NCBI RefSeq assembly: GCF_000382285.1
Contig: NZ_KB907942.1
Coordinates: 1-64,000 of the forward strand
Source of the DNA: Solimonas variicoloris DSM 15731
Lineage (GTDB): Bacteria > Pseudomonadota > Gammaproteobacteria > Nevskiales > Nevskiaceae
Length of the DNA: 64,000 nt
Direction: 5' to 3'
The notes under the pieces were generated by a model. That model was not told the origin of the DNA and did not search any database. It saw only the letters and a list, made by a program, of their open reading frames with translations. Of the stretch, positions 1-7,794 are shown one piece after another; within the stretch, counting starts at the first letter, position 1, and each line of letters starts with the position of its first letter. The position numbers were made by a program, and so were the translations under genes.

Positions 1-83
1 TCTCCGAAACCGACCGAATAGGCCGCCACGATCGAGTCCTTGTGAACGTCCAATCCCACAAAGACGGTGCTATCGTTTGCCAT
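1..83 (-). CDS. IS110-family transposase, N-terminal fragment cut by the window edge
   Basis: Only the first 27 codons lie in the window; the frame is open to base 1. The protein begins MANDSTVFVGLDVHKDS. The VGLDVHKDS segment is the signature start of IS110/IS1111-family DEDD transposases, and its first Asp is the expected first catalytic residue of the RuvC-like domain. The ATG at 83 has a GGAGG ribosome binding site five bases upstream (bases 93-89). These transposases move by site-specific recombination, usually without target duplications, and some are guided by a bridge RNA made from the element's own non-coding end. The integron-like cassettes next door fit the known attC preference of some IS1111 elements, but the subgroup cannot be decided from this fragment. 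Confidence 0.85.
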   Translation of the reverse strand, partial: MANDSTVFVGLDVHKDSIVAAYSVGFG

Positions 84-186
84 GCTGACCTCCGCTAAAG
101 GAAACCGATCCATGAGCGTAGTGCTTACTCGCTCCTGCGGCTCTGGCGCTTCGCTAACCCGCGTTACGGCCTTTGCGGAGGTCAGC
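84..186 (-). promoter_or_regulatory. Structured leader of the IS110-family transposase; stem covers its ribosome binding site
   Basis: Bases 84-101 and 170-186 are inverted copies of each other, 17 paired bases with one bulged base, enclosing about 68 bases. In the minus-strand transcript the 3' arm contains the GGAGG ribosome binding site and ends directly before the ATG, so a folded leader would hide the start. The position, between the element end and the transposase, is also where IS110-group elements encode their bridge RNA. The pairing is seen; repression of translation or a bridge-RNA role is inference. Confidence 0.55.
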
Positions 187-230
187 GCCTCTGACTGCGG
201 AAGTCATACTGTCTGGGCCTAAACGAACAG

Positions 231-551
231 ATGAGAAAGCTCATTCCATTTCTCCTGGCTTTCGCGGCGTCGGTCATTAGCGCGGTTTTCTGGGCAACCA
301 TCTTTGAGGGTGATCGGTGCGCTGACGCCGGCGGTGCATTCAACCTCACAGGCTGGTCCTGCTCAGTGGCTAGCGGTGAGGCCTACGTTCCTCTCTTTTC
401 GCGGCCCGGCCTTTATGTCTTCTGGGCTTTGTTCGCATTGCTTGTAGCAGTTCCCGGTTGGCTCACCTTTCTTTTCACTCGTAGGACTGTGCTTGGCCCA
501 ACCAAAGCTTCAAGCGGACGGGCCATAAAGCCGGCCCGCCGCTTAAGCTGA
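231..551 (+). CDS. Small membrane protein, probable integron gene-cassette product
   Basis: A 106-residue protein of unknown function. Residues 3-23 form a signal-anchor or signal peptide, and residues 57-82 a second hydrophobic segment followed by positively charged residues, so it is probably an inner-membrane protein with a Cys-containing loop outside (Cys at about 30 and 44). Codon use and base composition are clearly less GC-rich than the chromosome. The C-terminus is encoded inside the attC-like site at 496-560, as is common for cassette genes. No convincing ribosome binding site precedes the ATG. I recognise no family. Confidence 0.6.
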   Translation: MRKLIPFLLAFAASVISAVFWATIFEGDRCADAGGAFNLTGWSCSVASGEAYVPLFSRPGLYVFWALFALLVAVPGWLTFLFTRRTVLGPTKASSGRAIKPARRLS

Positions 552-560
552 GCGTTGCCC
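496..560 (+). other. attC-like integron recombination site
   Basis: The site has the attC order: GCCCAAC (R'', 496-502), CAAGCGG (L'', 511-517), an inner palindrome CGGGCC...GGCCCG, CCGCTTA (L', 539-545) and GTTGCCC (R', 554-560). L'' and L' are complementary apart from the last base, and R'' pairs with the GTT side of R'; the last bases of R' would come from the next cassette. It sits between two small ORFs and overlaps the end of the first one. Confidence 0.7.
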
Positions 561-571
561 CCCACAAAAGC

Positions 572-895
572 ATGGTATCTGAGCGCACATTCATACGGTG
601 GTTTCGGCTCTCGCTTGTCTTCGCGTGTGGCTGGCTCTTCGTTGCTGCTCTTTTGCTCGTTCAGTTTTGGCCGTCCATTCCTCAAACCAAAACTCAATGG
701 GCGCTGTTCATCGCTTTTGCTCCACCGTCGTATTTTTTGGTGGAGTTCGTCATGGAAAAAATCCTTCCAGCAGAGCACGGCTCTCACATTGCACCAGAGG
801 GTTTTTCTTTCAAGCGTGTCTTTGTTGCGCTGTCTGTCGTCTTTGCCTTTCTTGCCGTCGTTTTGGGTGTTACATGGCTGCTTGCTCGGCAATAG
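572..895 (+). CDS. Small membrane protein, second probable cassette product
   Basis: A 107-residue protein with three hydrophobic segments at about 11-32, 44-62 and 84-104, separated by short charged loops; probably an inner-membrane protein. The ATG lies 12 bases after the attC-like site, the usual layout of a cassette gene. Base composition matches the preceding gene and differs from the rest of the window. It resembles no family I can name. The ORF stops five bases before a GCCCAAC core-like heptamer. Confidence 0.6.
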   Translation: MVSERTFIRWFRLSLVFACGWLFVAALLLVQFWPSIPQTKTQWALFIAFAPPSYFLVEFVMEKILPAEHGSHIAPEGFSFKRVFVALSVVFAFLAVVLGVTWLLARQ

Positions 896-899
896 TCAG

Positions 900-969
900 G
901 CCCAACAACGCGTACATGGACTCCTCCCGCAAGCCCGCAGGTGAAGTGAAACGCTGATCGCGGCGTGCG
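900..969 (+). other. Possible decayed attC site
   Basis: GCCCAACAACGCGT directly after the second cassette gene looks like the 5' half of an attC. A weak L'' (CAAGCCC, 930-936), L' (CGCTGA, 952-957) and R' (GCGTGCG, 963-969) follow, but they pair poorly. It marks the likely boundary between the cassette island and the high-GC chromosome. Confidence 0.3.
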
Positions 970-1382
970 AAGGTGGTTGCAGTCGTACATTCGGCTTCGT
1001 CGAGGGCCGGCGATGCAGGCAGAGCCTTCCTGGGAATCCGCGCCGGGAAGGCCACACGTTCGCAACGAGCTTTGCCTCGCTCACGCTGGTTATCGGCTTT
1101 GTTTCCCGGACGGTCCGACCGTCTACGCCATGATCCCGCCTCCGGCAGTTCTGCCGCTGAACCTGGACGTCGCGGAGCCTCGCCGATCCGTCATGCCATC
1201 TCGATAGATCTCACGTCGAGCCCCGTCGACACGCCGGGACCGCGAACGCGTCCATGTCGCTGTGCGAAATCAGCGCGCGCCCTTGTCACCCGGACGCGCA
1301 ACACTGGAGCGGACCGACGAACGGTGCCGCGCGAACGCATTCGCTGACTATCGTGGCGCCGCATTCCGGCCGGAAGCCCCGC
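970..1382. other. Intergenic region without a supported gene
   Basis: About 410 bases of high-GC sequence. Short open frames exist on both strands but none has a ribosome binding site or a recognisable product. A short palindrome (GACGGTCCGACCGTC) is present near 1111-1125. The frame of the following gene is open upstream to a possible ATG at 1254, but that stretch does not look like protein and the signal peptide begins at 1383. Confidence 0.5.
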
Positions 1383-3038
1383 ATGCGCCAGCTCGTGTTC
1401 GCCTTCGCCCTCCTGTCGCTGGCGCTGGCGACCGCTGCGCCGGCGGCGGCGGGCGCGATCTGCACCGAAGCGCTCGACGTCGCCGCTCCCGTGCTCGCCA
1501 ATGGCTTCGCCGCCGACCGGCGCAACACGCGGCGCTATGCCTCGGCGATCACCGCGGACAATGTGGCGACACTGCAACTCGCCTGGGTCGACGTCGCCGC
1601 TGGCAGCACCGAAAAGCGCGGCACGCCGGCCGTCACCGAGCAGGCGGTGTTCTTCTCGGCCGGGCGGCGGATCGTCGCCGCCGACCGGCGCAGCGGCTGC
1701 CGCTATTGGGAGTACGAGATTCCGGCCAAAACCACGCCGCTGGTCGGCAGCAACGCAGTGCGCTCGTCGGCGATCTACTTCGTTGCCCCCGACGGCGACC
1801 GGCCGGCGCTGGTCCTGGCCGGCGACTTCTACGGCAACTTCTACGCGCTGAACGCTGCCGACGGCCGCCTGCGCTGGTCGCGCTTCCTCGGCACCGAGCG
1901 CGATCACCACATGATCACCGGCGCACCGCAACTCGCCGACGGCAAGCTGCTGGTGCCGGTATCGAGCAAGGAAGTGCTGTCGACGATCGTCGAACTGCTG
2001 CGCCCCTGCTGCAGCAGCCACGGTCTGCTGCAGGCGCTCGACCCGTACACGGGCACGACGCTGTGGACCTACCACGCCACCGCCGACGCGAGATACCAGT
2101 TCGGCAGCGGCAAGATGGCGCCGAACGGCGTCAGCCTCTGGGGCACGCCGGCCGTCGATCTCGCGCGGCGCCGCGTCTACGTCGGCACCGGCCAGAACCT
2201 GACGCCGCCGACGACCGACAACAGCGACGCGGTGCTCGCGCTCGATCTCGACAGCGGCGCGCCGCTGTGGACGTTCCAGGCCACCGCCGGCGACGCCTTC
2301 AACGTCGGCTGCGAACTCAACGCGCTGCTCGGTTTCGACTGCGTGCGTCCGGGCGGGCCGGACTTCGATTTCGGCGCGCCGCCGATGCTGGTGCACACGA
2401 GCGCCGGCGACGCGGTGATCGCCGGCGCCAAGAACGGCGTCGTCTACTCGCTCGATCCGGACCGCGGCACGCCGAACTGGTCGCGCCGCGTCGGCGCCGG
2501 CGGCACGCTCGGCGGCATCCACTGGGGCATGGCCAGCGACGAGGCGCGCGTCTACGTCGCGGTCAGCGACGTCACCACGCGCAAAAGCTCGGGCCTCAGC
2601 ATCGGGCAGCGGCTGGAAAAGGCGCAGATCACGCCGGTCGAGGGCGCGCGGCCGGGCATCTACGCGCTCGACGCGGCCAGCGGCGCCTTGCTGTGGGAAA
2701 CGCATCCGACGCATCCGGCCGACGGCGTGCCGACCCCGTCGATCTATTCGGCGGCGCTGAGCCTGAGCAATGACCTGCTGTTCGCCGGCGCACTCGACGG
2801 CGAGCTGCTCGCCCTGCGCGCCAGCGACGGCGCCGAGCGCTGGCGCCACGCGAGCGCGGTGCCGGTCACCGGCGTCGACGGCAGCGCCGGCAACGGCGGC
2901 ACGATCGATTCGGTCGGGGCGATCGCCGCCGGCGACAGCCTGTTGCTGAACTCCGGCTACGACACCTTCGGCAGCCGCAACGCCCACCAGGCCGGCCCCG
3001 GCAACGCGCTCTACGTGTGGCGCCTGCCGCCGCCGTAG
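1383..3038 (+). CDS. Secreted PQQ-type beta-propeller protein, polyvinyl-alcohol-dehydrogenase-like
   Basis: A 551-residue protein with a Sec signal peptide ending around AAAGA. The body is built of repeated propeller blades with the quinoprotein pattern ALDxxTGxxLW (for example ALDPYTGTTLW, ALDLDSGAPLW, ALDAASGALLW). A vicinal Cys-Cys pair (PCCSSHG), the disulfide ring found in PQQ alcohol dehydrogenases, is present, as is the GDAFNVGC...GPDFDFG segment typical of polyvinyl alcohol dehydrogenases. No CxxCH heme motif is seen, so electrons would go to a separate cytochrome. It probably oxidises an alcohol in the periplasm with PQQ, though a non-catalytic binding role is possible. The start was chosen at 1383 because the signal peptide begins there. 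Confidence 0.75.
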   Translation: MRQLVFAFALLSLALATAAPAAAGAICTEALDVAAPVLANGFAADRRNTRRYASAITADNVATLQLAWVDVAAGSTEKRGTPAVTEQAVFFSAGRRIVAADRRSGCRYWEYEIPAKTTPLVGSNAVRSSAIYFVAPDGDRPALVLAGDFYGNFYALNAADGRLRWSRFLGTERDHHMITGAPQLADGKLLVPVSSKEVLSTIVELLRPCCSSHGLLQALDPYTGTTLWTYHATADARYQFGSGKMAPNGVSLWGTPAVDLARRRVYVGTGQNLTPPTTDNSDAVLALDLDSGAPLWTFQATAGDAFNVGCELNALLGFDCVRPGGPDFDFGAPPMLVHTSAGDAVIAGAKNGVVYSLDPDRGTPNWSRRVGAGGTLGGIHWGMASDEARVYVAVSDVTTRKSSGLSIGQRLEKAQITPVEGARPGIYALDAASGALLWETHPTHPADGVPTPSIYSAALSLSNDLLFAGALDGELLALRASDGAERWRHASAVPVTGVDGSAGNGGTIDSVGAIAAGDSLLLNSGYDTFGSRNAHQAGPGNALYVWRLPPP

Positions 3039-3081
3039 CCGCGCCTTGCCGCAGCGCGCGCGGCTCGCGGACAATGCGCCG

Positions 3082-3351
3082 ATGCGCACCCCCTGTCTCA
3101 TCTACCGCTGTGCCAAGCAGGACGAGATGTATCTCTACCTGCGCGCCGATCTCAGCCTCGACGACGTCCCGGAAGCGCTGCGCCAGCGCACCGGCCGGCT
3201 GACCGAGGTGATGAAGCTGGAGCTGACGCCGGAGCGCCGGCTCGCGCGCGCCGATGCCGCGACGGTCATCGAACGTCTGCGCGAAACAGGCTACTACCTG
3301 CAGATGCCGCCGCAGGCGCAGATCAAGGCGCAGCTCTACTTCGGCGACTGA
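3082..3351 (+). CDS. YcgL domain-containing protein
   Basis: An 89-residue protein that matches the YcgL family over its whole length: MRTPCLIYRC at the start, then KQDEMYLYL and a C-terminal YYLQMPPQ...YFGD. The family is small, cytoplasmic and largely confined to gammaproteobacteria; its biochemical role is unknown, although YcgL-family genes often lie near RNase D. The ATG at 3082 gives the family's usual length; an in-frame alternative upstream would add 12 residues without similarity. Confidence 0.85.
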   Translation: MRTPCLIYRCAKQDEMYLYLRADLSLDDVPEALRQRTGRLTEVMKLELTPERRLARADAATVIERLRETGYYLQMPPQAQIKAQLYFGD

Positions 3352-3451
3352 GCACGGCGTCGCGCCGCGACTTGCGGAGGCCGGCGTTTGCCGGAACACT
3401 GCGGACGTCACCGGCCATCGTTCCGCCCGGCCGGTCCGCCAGGAGACTCGC

Positions 3452-3736
3452 ATGCCGCGCGCCCAGATCATCGTCCACCTGCCCTCGCACCGGCGCACCG
3501 CGCTGAAGATCGAGGGCGATACCCGCGAAGCTGAAGAAACCTACGACGGCCAGATCGGCGCCTATCTGGAATTCCTGAAGCGCGAGGCGCTGGCCGCCGG
3601 CTTCCAGATCGAGACCGACGAGCGCGACTGGGGCCCGGTCTTCACCATCGACGAGCTCGACCACGACGCCAAGAAGGCCGCGCACGACTGGCTGAACACG
3701 CAGCCGGACTTCTGGAACTGGCTGCCGTCGGCGTGA
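3452..3736 (+). CDS. Conserved small hypothetical protein coupled to a glutathione transferase
   Basis: A 94-residue soluble, acidic protein with a strong AGGAG ribosome binding site seven bases upstream of the ATG. It has an N-terminal beta-strand segment (QIIVHLP), an acidic helix and an aromatic C-terminus (DFWNWLP). I do not recognise a named domain. Its stop codon overlaps the GTG start of the following glutathione transferase by four bases, so the two are probably translated together and may act in the same process. Confidence 0.7.
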   Translation: MPRAQIIVHLPSHRRTALKIEGDTREAEETYDGQIGAYLEFLKREALAAGFQIETDERDWGPVFTIDELDHDAKKAAHDWLNTQPDFWNWLPSA

Positions 3737-4401
3737 TCGTCGTCCACCACCTCAACAACTCGCGCTCGCAACGCGTGCTGTGGCTGCTCGAGGAACTCGG
3801 GCAGCCGTACGAGGTGCGGCACTATCAGCGCGATCCGAAGACCCTGCTGGCGCCGCCGGCGTTGCGCGCCGTGCATCCGCTCGGCAAGTCGCCGGTCATC
3901 ACCGACGGTCAGGTCACGCTGGCCGAGACCGGTGCGATCATCGAATACCTGCTCTCGCGCTACGGCAACGGCCGTCTGCAGCCGGCAGCCGGTTCGCCGG
4001 AATGGCTGCGCTACCTGTACTGGATGCACTACGCCGAAGGCTCGCTGATGCCGCTGCTGGTGATGCGCCTGGTGTTCGGGCGCATCGCACCCCGCACACC
4101 GGCGCTGCTGCGGCCGGTGGCGCGCCTCATCGTGCGCGGCGTCGAGCAGGCTTTCATCGCACCGAATCTCGACACGCATCTGGCCTACGTCGACCGCGAG
4201 CTCGGCCGCGACGGCTGGTTCGCCGGCAAAAAGTTCAGCGCCGCCGACATCCAGATGAGCTTTCCGTGCGAGGCCGCCGCCACGCGCGGCGGCTTGCGCG
4301 ACCACCGCCCGCACATCGCCGACTTCCTCGAACGCATCCATGCGCGGCCCGCCTATCTGCGCGCGCTGGATCGTGGCGGGCCGTACACGCTGCTCGATTG
4401 A
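3733..4401 (+). CDS. Glutathione S-transferase family protein
   Basis: A 222-residue two-domain GST. The N-terminal thioredoxin-like half starts VHHLNNSRSQRVLWLLEEL, where the Ser of NNSRS is in the position of the activating residue; the glutathione-contacting segment GKSPVI(T)DG...AETGAI (residues 55-75) is clear. A helical C-terminal domain follows with the conserved FSAADIQMSFP. It likely conjugates or reduces electrophiles with glutathione in the cytoplasm; the substrate is unknown. The start is GTG, overlapping the stop of the upstream gene (GTGA). Confidence 0.85.
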   Translation: MIVVHHLNNSRSQRVLWLLEELGQPYEVRHYQRDPKTLLAPPALRAVHPLGKSPVITDGQVTLAETGAIIEYLLSRYGNGRLQPAAGSPEWLRYLYWMHYAEGSLMPLLVMRLVFGRIAPRTPALLRPVARLIVRGVEQAFIAPNLDTHLAYVDRELGRDGWFAGKKFSAADIQMSFPCEAAATRGGLRDHRPHIADFLERIHARPAYLRALDRGGPYTLLD

Positions 4402-4469
4402 GGCAGCGGCCCGCCGGTACGGCCCGACCATGCGCGACGCCGTCGCGCACGGTCGGCCGCGGCGCGGCT

Positions 4470-4841
4470 TCAGCCCTTCATGCAGAAGAAGTTCAGCTTG
4501 TTGCCGTCGAGGTCGCGGAAATAGCCGGCGTAGAAGCCGCCGCCGCGATCGCCCGGCGCGCCTTCGTCGCGGCCGCCGAGTTCGAGCGCCTTGCGATGCA
4601 GGCGGTCGACCGTCGCCGGCGAATCGGCGGCCAGGCCGATCATCGTGCCGTTGCCGACCGTCGCCGCCTGGCCGTCGTACGGCTTGGTGACGCCGAAACC
4701 GGGCGCCTCCCTGCTGGTTCCCCAGGCCACGAAACGCTCGGTCTGCATCGTCCGCCGTGCGCCGAGTTCGGCGAACAAGGCGTCGTAGAACGCCGCCGCG
4801 CGGTCGAGATCGTTGGTGCCGAACAGGGTGTAGCCGATCAT
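4470..4841 (-). CDS. VOC-fold (glyoxalase/bleomycin resistance-like) protein
   Basis: A 123-residue protein with the paired beta-alpha-beta-beta-beta modules of the vicinal oxygen chelate fold: N-terminal YTLFGTNDLDRAAAFYDALF and C-terminal YFRDLDGNKLNFFC. Proteins of this size are mostly uncharacterised lyases, dioxygenases or binding proteins; the DPDGN-like DLDGNK motif carries one expected metal ligand region. The ATG at 4841 has an AGAGGAG ribosome binding site; an upstream in-frame extension has no similarity. The gene is monocistronic, between a convergent GST and a persulfide dioxygenase. Confidence 0.8.
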   Translation of the reverse strand: MIGYTLFGTNDLDRAAAFYDALFAELGARRTMQTERFVAWGTSREAPGFGVTKPYDGQAATVGNGTMIGLAADSPATVDRLHRKALELGGRDEGAPGDRGGGFYAGYFRDLDGNKLNFFCMKG

Positions 4842-4924
4842 GGAAGCTCCTCTGGTGGTCTTTAATCGTGTGATGCCGCCGCAGCGGCGGGCGCCATCGT
4901 AGCAGGGCGCCCGCCGCGCGCCGC

Positions 4925-5629
4925 TCAAGCCGCCTTCGGCTGTCCGCAGGCGAGATTGGCCGGCACGGCTATGTCCATCAGCTTCGGGCTGGCGAGCTTG
5001 AGCCCGCGCATCAGCGCGACGTAGTCGGCCTCGCCGCGGCCGGCGATGCGCGGGTTGTAGCGCTTCTCCTCACCGATCGACGACACCGTCCAGCCCTTGT
5101 AGTCGTGCGCCGGATAGACCAGCGTCTCGTCGGGCAGACGGAACAGGCGGTTGACGATCGAATCCCAGGAGCGCTGCGGATCGCCGTTCTGGAAATCGGT
5201 GCGGCCGGTGCCGCGGATCAGCAGCACGTCGCCGGTGAACACGGCGCGCGGCCGGCCGGGGTCGAGCACGAAGCTGAACGAATCGTCGGTGTGGCCGGGG
5301 GTGTAAAGCGCCTGCAGACGCAGGCCGTCGACTTCCAGCAGCTCGCCGTCGCAGACGCGCTGCGACACGCATTCGGCGCGCGTCTGCGCACCCATGACGG
5401 TGACGCAGCCGCTGGCGTCGCGCAGATCGCCGAGGCCGGTGATGTGGTCGGCATGCGTGTGCGTGTCGATCGCGCGCACCAGGTGCAGGTCGAGCTGCTC
5501 GACCGCCTGCAGATACTGCGGCACCTGCTCCTTGACCGGATCGACGATCAGCGCCTCGCGTCCCGGAGCGGACGCCAGCAGATAGGTGTAGGTCGAGGAA
5601 AGCGGATCGAAGAACTGGCGGAAGAGCAT
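4925..5629 (-). CDS. Persulfide dioxygenase-like MBL-fold protein (ETHE1 type)
   Basis: A 234-residue metallo-beta-lactamase fold protein. It has the metal-binding THTHADH at about 58, PGHTDDS at about 114, the family-specific GDVLLIRGTGRTDFQNGD and a C-terminal YPAHDYKG followed by EEKRYNPR. These match ETHE1/Blh-type mononuclear iron persulfide dioxygenases, which oxidise glutathione persulfide to sulfite during sulfide detoxification. No rhodanese domain is fused or adjacent. An in-frame GTG three codons upstream (5638) is an alternative start. Confidence 0.85.
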   Translation of the reverse strand: MLFRQFFDPLSSTYTYLLASAPGREALIVDPVKEQVPQYLQAVEQLDLHLVRAIDTHTHADHITGLGDLRDASGCVTVMGAQTRAECVSQRVCDGELLEVDGLRLQALYTPGHTDDSFSFVLDPGRPRAVFTGDVLLIRGTGRTDFQNGDPQRSWDSIVNRLFRLPDETLVYPAHDYKGWTVSSIGEEKRYNPRIAGRGEADYVALMRGLKLASPKLMDIAVPANLACGQPKAA

Positions 5630-5800
5630 GCACGGCACTCGCGGGAACCGGCGCGACGGCCGGCAGGGGCACCGATCATCGCAGCCGCATCCGCCGCCGC
5701 ACGATAGGCGATCCGCCGACGTCGGCGTCGGCGGATCGCCATCGGCGCGGGTGCGCCGCTCACCTGCGGTCGATCGCGCGGGTTTGCGCGCAGCCGGTCC

Positions 5801-6394
5801 TCAGAAATTGAACTGCAGGTTCAGCGACGCCGCGTCGATCCGCGTCTCGACGTGATCGCCGTCGAGATCGTAGCGCTCGTATTCGGCGCGCAGGTCGACC
5901 GCCTCGCCGAGCGGCACACGCAGGCCAAGACCCCAGAAGAAATCGGTGCCGTCGTCGCTCGCACGCAGCGTGTCGCTCAGGCCACCGCGCACGTGCGCGT
6001 CGGTGTTCCAGAACAGCGCGCCGGCCTTGGCATACGGCTGCACGTAGCGCAGCGGCAGGTCGGCGACCAGCGCCGCTGTCCAGCCGTCGGCCTCGGCGCG
6101 CGCCGTATTGCTCTCGGCGTCGCCGAAATCGACGTACTGGCCCTCGATCGACAGCACCGGATTTAAGCGGAAGCCGGCGAGCGCCTTCCACGACACGCGC
6201 TCGTCGTCGAAGTCCTCGTCGTCACTCGGAAAGTCCGCGGTACTGTAGAACTCGTTCCTGGCACGCGTGTAGATCGCGCCGCCCCCGGCGAAAAAGCCAG
6301 GCTCCTTCTGCGCGTAGTCCTGAGCGGCGGCGGGCAGCGCGACGGCGGCGCCGCCGAGGGCGAGCAGCGGCCAGATCAGCTTGGACGACTTCAT
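5801..6394 (-). CDS. Outer-membrane beta-barrel protein
   Basis: A 197-residue protein with a Sec signal peptide cleaved after LPAAAQ. The mature part shows alternating hydrophobic strands (VLSIEGQYVDFGDA, TAALVADLPLRYVQPYAKAG, DFFWGLGLRVP, VDLRAEYERYDL) and ends LNLQFNF with the terminal Phe needed for BAM-dependent insertion. It is like the small eight-stranded OmpA/OmpW-type barrels. A strong AAGGAGG site precedes the ATG. A TTCAG direct repeat 77 bases upstream of the start suggests control with other envelope-stress genes in the window. Confidence 0.8.
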   Translation of the reverse strand: MKSSKLIWPLLALGGAAVALPAAAQDYAQKEPGFFAGGGAIYTRARNEFYSTADFPSDDEDFDDERVSWKALAGFRLNPVLSIEGQYVDFGDAESNTARAEADGWTAALVADLPLRYVQPYAKAGALFWNTDAHVRGGLSDTLRASDDGTDFFWGLGLRVPLGEAVDLRAEYERYDLDGDHVETRIDAASLNLQFNF

Positions 6395-6471
6395 GGGCAG
6401 ATTCCTCCTTGAACCGGAATGACGAAACGCGCTCCGCACGCGAAGCGCCGGATCACCTTGGCCCGCCGGCT

Positions 6472-6487
6472 CTGAATCGACCCTGAA
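6472..6487 (-). promoter_or_regulatory. TTCAG-N6-TTCAG direct repeat upstream of the outer-membrane barrel gene
   Basis: On the coding strand the two TTCAG half-sites start 11 bases apart (spacer GGTCGA), 77 bases before the ATG at 6394. The same arrangement occurs at 16575-16590, 46289-46304 and 25559-25574. Eleven-base direct repeats are typical of OmpR/PhoB-type response regulators. Confidence 0.5.
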
Positions 6488-6632
6488 CTCGCCGCGTCGC
6501 CGCGCTTGTCGCACAGATGCATGACAGGCGCAGAAGCCATGCATGCAGCATGCGATGTGCCTGTGATCGACTGCGCGGCGCGGCGCGCGCGCTCCCCTGT
6601 GCGACCGCCATCGGGGCTGGCACACTGTGGCG

Positions 6633-7706
6633 ATGCCGCACTCCTCCACCCACGCGCGCGACGCCGACGCCGACGAACGACGCTTCGCGCAGCGCGTCTA
6701 CCGGCTGCGCGTGCTCGGCCTCGGCCTCGGCGCCTGCGCGGTCGCCACCGCCTTTCACGAGATCGGCGCCGGACTGCTGAGCTGGGCCGGCATGCTCGCG
6801 CACGGATTGATCTGGCCGCATCTGGCGGCCTGGCGCTCGCGCCACGCCGCCCAGCCGCAGCAGGCCGAGTTCCAGAATCTGCTCGTCGACTCGGCGCTCG
6901 GCGGCGTGTGGATCGCGACCATGCATTTCATGCTGCTGCCGAGCGTGCTGCTGGCGACGATGCTGTCGATGGACAAGCTCGCGGTCGGCGGCTGGCGCTT
7001 CCTCGCGCGCACCGCCGCGGCGCAGTTCACCTGCGCCGCGATCGCCGGCGTGCTGCTCGGCTTCCCGTTCGAGCCGCAGACGCCGCTGATGGTCGTGGTC
7101 GGCTGCCTGCCGCTGCTGATGGCCTATCCGCTCGCCGTCAGCTCCGCGACCTACGGCCTGGTGCACAAGGTGCGCCGCCAGAACCGGCAGCTCGCCGAGC
7201 AGAGCCGCCACGACGCGCAGACCGGCCTGCTGAACCGCTCGCACTGGGAGGACGCCGTCGAGGCCGAGCTCGAGCGCATGCACCGCCATGGCGGCACGGC
7301 GTCGCTGCTGATGATCGACATCGACCTGTTCAAGAACATCAACGACCGCTACGGTTCGGCCGCCGGCGATCAGGTCGTGCGCGGCGTCGCCACGATCGTG
7401 CGCGACAGCATCCGCAGCGTCGACGTCGCCGGCCGCTACGGCGGCGACGAGTTCGCGGTGATCCTGGTCGGCACGCCGCTCGCGGGCGCGCTGCAGGTCG
7501 CCGAGCGCATCCGCCACCGCGTCATCGAAACCAGCTTCGACGCGACGCTCAAGGCCAGCTGCACGGTCAGCATCGGCGTCGCCGAGGTTGACGGCGCGAC
7601 TCACAACACGCGCGCCTGGGTGCGCCACGCCGACGCCGCGCTGTACCAGGCCAAGACACACGGCCGCAATTGCGCGAGCGCGATCGCCGCGCCGATCGCC
7701 GCCTGA
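6633..7706 (+). CDS. MASE2-GGDEF diguanylate cyclase
   Basis: A 357-residue inner-membrane protein. The N-terminal half (about 20-160) carries hydrophobic segments and the MASE2 sensor pattern LIWPHLA...LLVDSALGGVW...LLPS. The C-terminal GGDEF domain (about 190-345) has DAQTGLLNR, the metal-binding LLMIDIDLFKNIND and an intact RYGGDEF active site, so it should make cyclic di-GMP from GTP. RSVD lies five residues before GGDEF, the place of the product-inhibition I-site. The architecture is that of AdrA/DgcC. ATG 6633 was chosen over an in-frame GTG at 6627. Confidence 0.9.
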   Translation: MPHSSTHARDADADERRFAQRVYRLRVLGLGLGACAVATAFHEIGAGLLSWAGMLAHGLIWPHLAAWRSRHAAQPQQAEFQNLLVDSALGGVWIATMHFMLLPSVLLATMLSMDKLAVGGWRFLARTAAAQFTCAAIAGVLLGFPFEPQTPLMVVVGCLPLLMAYPLAVSSATYGLVHKVRRQNRQLAEQSRHDAQTGLLNRSHWEDAVEAELERMHRHGGTASLLMIDIDLFKNINDRYGSAAGDQVVRGVATIVRDSIRSVDVAGRYGGDEFAVILVGTPLAGALQVAERIRHRVIETSFDATLKASCTVSIGVAEVDGATHNTRAWVRHADAALYQAKTHGRNCASAIAAPIAA

Positions 7707-7794
7707 GGCGGCCCGTCCGTTCGCACGAGGCGGCCGTCGCCGCCGCTGCGCAGGATGCGCCCGCGCATGTGCGCGCCCCGCTACGGATCCGCCG

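Noticed and set aside
572-895. Overlapping open frames on both strands in the cassette island (413-957)
   Set aside because: The chosen frame has regular membrane segments and correct spacing to the attC-like sites; the others are irregular.
1191-3101. Long open frame (636 codons) antisense to the PQQ-propeller gene
   Set aside because: Arg/Ala/Val-rich translation with no motifs, caused by the very high GC third positions of the real gene on the other strand.
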